From NCBI RefSeq assembly GCF_947623445.1, contig NC_135242.1, forward strand, positions 1,550,001-1,614,000: a stretch of 64,000 nucleotides of DNA, given 5' to 3'. The notes under the pieces are model-generated. The model was given only the letters and a program-made list of their open reading frames with translations. It searched no databases and was not told the origin of the DNA. Positions within the stretch are counted from its first letter, which is position 1; the number at the start of each line of letters is the position of its first letter. The stretch comes from Clavelina lepadiformis (Eukaryota > Chordata > Ascidiacea > Aplousobranchia > Clavelinidae). The position numbers and the translations under genes were made by a program. Shown one piece after another: positions 59,788 to 64,000 of this stretch.

Positions 59788-62236
59788 TTAGGAGTGGGCT
59801 ATACTGGGGTGATTTTTCAAAAACAACAGAACTGGAGTTTAAAAGGTGCCTATAGACATACCTAGGAATGTTTAAAAAAAAATTTTTGATTTCGTGCAAA
59901 TTCCGGATGGAGCCCGGACTTTATGTGAAAAATTCAAGATGGCCGCCATACAAATTGACAAATCTGCAATAAATCTGCTTCCTGTCAAGCTTTTGGCCTG
60001 ATTTTGGTGTCAAAAGAAGCAGAAAGTTGAGTTAGCAACACATGTTCCTAAACACATACTGTGCGAGTCACATGTGTGTGAGAAATTGGATGAGTCATGC
60101 CTACATGTCCTAAAATCAGCAGAAGACCAGATCGGTTTATGCCAGATGTTAGAGAAACGAGAGCCGAGACTGAAGTCATACCTTCGTGTAGGCAAGTCAA
60201 TTATCGCCTCAATTGTAGTCCCGGCTCTAGTGAAGCTTGTGGTTAGGGGTGGTGATGGCACGACTACTTCCATGGCAGACGAGTTTAGCCTGGTGTTGGA
60301 GGAGAGTGGTACTCACAAATCCTTCTCGCTCTATAAAGACCGCAGATTCACAAGATTGGATCACACTGCTGATGCGTTGGTTGACTGTGTTCTCCATTTC
60401 AAGAAGATGTTATCCAGAACTAGCAAGAATAACCTCCTTGTCAGAGCCTGTTCCCTTTACCTGGAGAATGAGTTCATTGTGGCATCACTAAAAGCATTGT
60501 CTCACTTCTGTCACAAGGTGACAATGCCTTACCTCAACATGGTAGAGTGTTGCCAGCAATCCGACCTCGTCCGGATCCTTCCTAAACTATACAAAGATCT
60601 TGAGAGGGCTAATCTGGAAACCCTGTCTGAGTTCCATGTTCCCTGGAAGCATGTGAATGCTGAATCACACAGCCCCACAACAGACCTTGACCATTACTTA
60701 GTTACTGCTATGGCCAAGCTGGCCTCAAGATGCGATGTGGAAGAGAGTACTGGGAAGACGAGACAGAGAATAGTGAGAGGAGTACAAGGATCCATACACT
60801 AACTGAAGAAATGAGGGTAAACCTCCCCACAGAGAACTTGCTTGCAGAAAGATACTTAGCCCGATTCGGAAATCTTACAGGACTGTCCGTAGGACATTTA
60901 AATAGATACTTTAAAGCGAAACGAATAAAAGATGACCTAATGTTTGCTAATGATGCACCAATTGACAGTGAGCTAGCATCCTGTAAAAGTGATGAAGAAG
61001 TTAGATGAAATGGAGATTGCATGGACAGAGACACAAAAAGAATCGATGAAAACTAAACTGAAGGAACGCATTAAAAAAAGCAGGAGGGAGATTTCCTCAA
61101 CCACCTGGTGGATCAATGTAAGGGACATGGGGGCCCAATTACAAAAGTAGAAGAGCTCCGAGTTCTGCCAACAGCATCATAATCAACGCTGAAAAAAATC
61201 GTCCGCATGGAGATCCAGTACCAACGGATGATTCATCCACACGACAGCCAGGCAAATCCTAGCCTCTACTAAGTAAACAGCTTGAATGTAGATACCATGC
61301 TGGTGAACCTAGCTGTGATTCTTGGAACTGAGGATGAGGATGTTGGGACCATCTTCCCAACAGAAGATGAGGTATATGCCATCTTAACCTCTACTGCTGC
61401 AGCTTCCTCTGTTGACACAGATCAACCAGTGAAAATGTGTATTGCAGCAGCAATTCCTGAACTCCATAAAGAATACCCTATAGGAACGAATGTGGCTGTG
61501 GGACGGAGAAAACAATCAACGTCAGTGGTTTTTGGCAAGGGTCTGCCATTTAAACAATGATGGCACTGTACAATGTGACCACTACCAGCGGGTTAACGAT
61601 AACAACAATACCATGTGGAGGAGACCAAAAAGAGATGACATTCAGGATGTTATTCCTGTTCAAATCGTCCCTGTCACAGTAGAGACTGAATGGGTGTTCC
61701 AAGGTGTGACGACCATTGTGTCGTTACTAAAGTGTATAAATGTTTCTCAAATCTCTAGTGTATTTCATGACATTTTTATGTGAATTTCATATACCGGTAA
61801 CAAGTTATTTGTATATAGTGTTGAAATTGTCATCATTATTCTTGGATGCGACCAGTAATCTCAAATTGCACCAACAAAAATGAAAAAATTATGAAAAATA
61901 ATGACCAAAATATAATAGTTTCAATGTTTTAGGGAACTTTCAAGCATGCTGGGCTTTTTGTTGCTGTTTTAAAGTAACAGGCTCAATTTTCTGCTTCTTT
62001 TGACACCAAAATCAGCTCAAAAGCTTGACTGGAAGTAAATTTATTGCAGATTCGTCAATTTGTATGGCGGCCATCTTGAATTTTTCATATAAAGTCCGGG
62101 CTCCATCCGGAATTTGAACAAAATCAAAAAAAATTTTTTGCACGTTCCTAGGTATGTCCATAGGCACCTTTTAAACTCCAGTTATGTTGTGTTACTTGAA
62201 AAAAGTCAAAATCACCCCAGTATAGCCCACTCCTAA
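59788..62236. mobile_element. 2.45 kb DNA transposon with ~240-bp inverted repeats
   Basis: The ends TTAGGAGTGGGCTATACT and AGTATAGCCCACTCCTAA continue as imperfect inverted repeats over 59788-60025 and 61988-62236, including GGCGGCCATCTTGAATTTTT. The target duplication is TATTA (59783-59787 and 62237-62241), or ATATTAT if the ends are taken one base shorter. The empty site ACATATTATCAG is seen at 2054 and 28338. It carries a decayed coding region. I cannot place it in a named superfamily. Confidence 0.88.
60074..61783 (+). pseudogene. Decayed coding region of the long-inverted-repeat transposon
   Basis: An open stretch at 60074-60802 (no early ATG) encodes an all-helical-looking protein, with KDRRFTRLDHTADALVDCVL, LVRACSLYLENEF and SHFCHKVTMPYLNMVECC. 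It shifts frame near 60750 into TLTEEMRVNLPTENLLAERY and GLSVGHLNRYFKAKRIKDDL. After stops, an acidic piece (ILGTEDEDVG) follows, and across a further frame change comes a C-terminal WFLARV, NNDGTVQCDHYQR and MWRRPKRDD segment. I do not recognise a DDE catalytic domain. Multiple frameshifts, so inactive. Confidence 0.6.
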
Positions 62237-62435
62237 TATTATCAGTTTTCCTCTCTGAAGAAAATCTTCAAATATTTTAAATTGCACTGTTACTGTAATA
62301 ATATTTAATTGTCATTTCTGTTCTAATTAACTGTTGCTAGGGGCGGCGGCTAAATTATATCTTGTATATATAGCTTTTGTAATAACGTCTTTGTTTTTAA
62401 ATATTGCTTCATGGATTTTTTAAATTTTCATTTAG

Positions 62436-62992
62436 GATTTAAACGTGGTACAGTAATACCAACACCTGGCGTGTGTGCGCTGCCAGACATGAGTGTATGT
62501 ATTTGTTATTGCTGCTGTGATCTCATTCTTACTTCTGACTTACATTTATCTCTTATACTTTTTGTCTTGGGATTAGATAAAGGCTTTTCCTGATTACAAA
62601 TTTGGATTAATTGCAAAGTGTCCAATGCATGATTTCTAAATTTGATAATTTTGATGTTTTATCGCTGTTTTTTCTAAGCCAAGTTGTGTTTTGACCTTGC
62701 GGCAATTAACGTGCCGTTATGGGTTTTTCTTTTTATGTGATGTGTTGTTATGTTTTTTAAATTCCATGCACAAAATTTGTAAATGATCATAATTCAAGTT
62801 AACCCTTGTTTTTTTGTATGTACAGGTGGATGCAGAAATGAATTGGATATATTGAGTGTTTTGTTTGAAAATAGAGATAATGTTTGCCATAATCGGCTGT
62901 TCAATGAAATCGCTGTGTCTGACTTGGTGAACAATGCAGTGAATGCACCCATCTCAATCAACTGCATTTGCTGTGGAAAAATGAAAATGTGA
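62436..62992 (+). CDS. 3' end of an unrecognised gene (two exons)
   Basis: Exon 62436-62492 lies between TTCATTTAG and a GTGTATGT donor. Its 57 bases give GFKRGTVIPTPGVCALPDM plus part of a serine codon. Exon 62826-62992 follows TGTACAG and continues in phase (GGCRNELDILSVLFENRDN, then CHNRLFNEIAVSDLVNNAV) to a cysteine-rich end (CICCGKMKM-stop). The copy at 55980-56500 preserves both splice borders, which supports the exon model. Upstream exons would be beyond the inserted transposon or lost. I cannot name the family. It may be a fragment carried along by duplications. Confidence 0.5.
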
Positions 62993-64000
62993 ATCGTGTC
63001 TGAGTTTGCGTTAAATCAACCTATCCACAGCTCCTAAGTGAAGAACAAGGAGCTTGCAATGATCATGACCATTCTGTATTTAACTGTCTATAGTTCAGCG
63101 CTTCATATCAATGGGTCAGTAAGCATGCCAAAATGTTTCTAACAAAATGTGACAATTGTTAGGTAGGATTTGTAGGTTATTGTAAACACATTTTTTGATA
63201 ATAGGTTATTTTAATTGGACTTGTCTGTAATATTTGACTAAAAACTATATCAGCAGTGTTGCACAAAAACATTTTCTTTCGAGGATTTGCATAAAATCAT
63301 GTAATGACTAGGGCAATTTTTTGCAACTTTTGCAACTTTTTTTTACAGCTTCCTAAATACTCAGAATTTATATATGTAGTATGATGTTTTAAGCTGTTTG
63401 TAGGAATTTTATATTGCAGCTTATTTCTATTTTTCATGCAACTTTTTACTGCAACTTTTATTACATATTGCGCAAAATGTAAAGGAGTGATTTAAAAAAC
63501 AAGCTATAAAACTTTTTCTACTATATTTCTATTCTCTTTGCTTTGCATAACAAAGAGATATGTGTTGGATGAGCTGCATCTCAATTTTATCTATGACGCA
63601 ACAGTTGGCTTGCAAGCTAGAAGTTTAAAAACCCCAGCCAAGCACGACAGTGCTCGAACTAAATTAGAATTGGAGGTATGACTTGGTTTTTGGCCAAGCC
63701 CGCACAAACGGAAACAAGTTGTGTCTAGTCTTTCGAGGGCAATTTTGGTTGAGTTTGCTTAGTTAGTTGCAGACCTAGGGGGTTTGGGAAAGGTATTTGA
63801 CTTGTTTAGGGGGGAGGGGAGGGGTGGGTTTTTGCGGAAAATTATTTCCGCATTGCGTTATTTTCTTGCTGCGTACCGGCAAAAAATGTTATTTTCGACG
63901 GTCTCGCCAGGCCGTGTTTGAAATGGGAAAGTACCAAATTTGACAACTCTACAGGAGCTGACAGCAAAATCCTGTCATGTAGGTTTCAATCCTAAAGAAT
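62993..64000. other. Gene-free right edge
   Basis: No coding sequence recognised. TTTTGCAACTTTT repeats occur at 63315-63465. A G-rich run at 63809-63828 (GGGGGGAGGGGAGGGGTGGG) fits a G-quadruplex motif. Confidence 0.5.

Overview
The window looks like AT-rich (roughly one third GC) nuclear DNA of an invertebrate animal. Genes are spaced by kilobases, GT/AG introns are visible, C2H2 zinc-finger (ZNF) genes dominate, and hAT, Mutator-like, pogo-like and LTR elements are abundant. A low-divergence deiodinase-like exon fits an invertebrate deuterostome or similar animal. A tunicate is possible, but nothing in the sequence proves the species.

The main content is a same-strand (+) array of recently amplified C2H2 ZNF genes, each with one long coding exon: 1-537 (tail only), 2148-3728, 10276-11442, 12701-13942, 17895-19073, 25655-26821, 28432-30012, 53088-54500 and 57083-58435. 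Broken members lie at 20302-21324, 36438-37890 and 40647-47300. Every full member has the same build. First comes a ~55-residue N-terminal amphipathic/coiled-coil-like module that I cannot assign to KRAB, SCAN, BTB or ZAD. Next is an acidic linker with a conserved IKEEPLLL motif that fits the SUMO consensus. Then come 5 to 12 Kruppel-type fingers with TGERPYQC linkers. Between full genes lie decayed second copies, isolated N-terminal modules ending at a GT splice donor, and a recurring 0.6-0.85 kb intron-like segment that ends in an AG acceptor just before the next ATG.

Large-scale layout: bases 1-8977 recur almost without change at 26285-35261 (constant offset 26284). This reads as a very recent tandem duplication with its junction at 8977/8978, or as an assembly duplication. 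A second, older duplication links 16.72-18.36 kb with 39.40-41.11 kb. A noncoding repeat recurs at 8386-10275, 23438-25654 and, in part, 34.7-35.8 kb.

Mobile elements are layered into the array, often inside finger codons, and the paralogues give the empty sites. Examples: an LTR element at 5331-7254 (copied at 31615-33538), a compact LTR element at 45538-47200, a hAT element (41123-43511) nested in an LTR-like insertion (41116-44830), four small 8-bp-TSD elements (22229, 23752, 37455, 49246), and a 2.4 kb element with ~240 bp inverted repeats (59788-62236).

Non-family genes are few: a different C2H2 gene split by a small element (48440-49914), the last exon of an iodothyronine deiodinase-like gene on the minus strand (50158-50407), and an unrecognised two-exon gene end (62436-62992) with a chimeric copy near 56 kb. 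No tRNA, rRNA or CRISPR was seen. Taken together, the region looks like a lineage-specific ZNF expansion evolving by unequal exchange, finger gain and loss, nonsense mutation and transposon insertion. A role in silencing transposons, as for KRAB-ZNFs, is an inference only.
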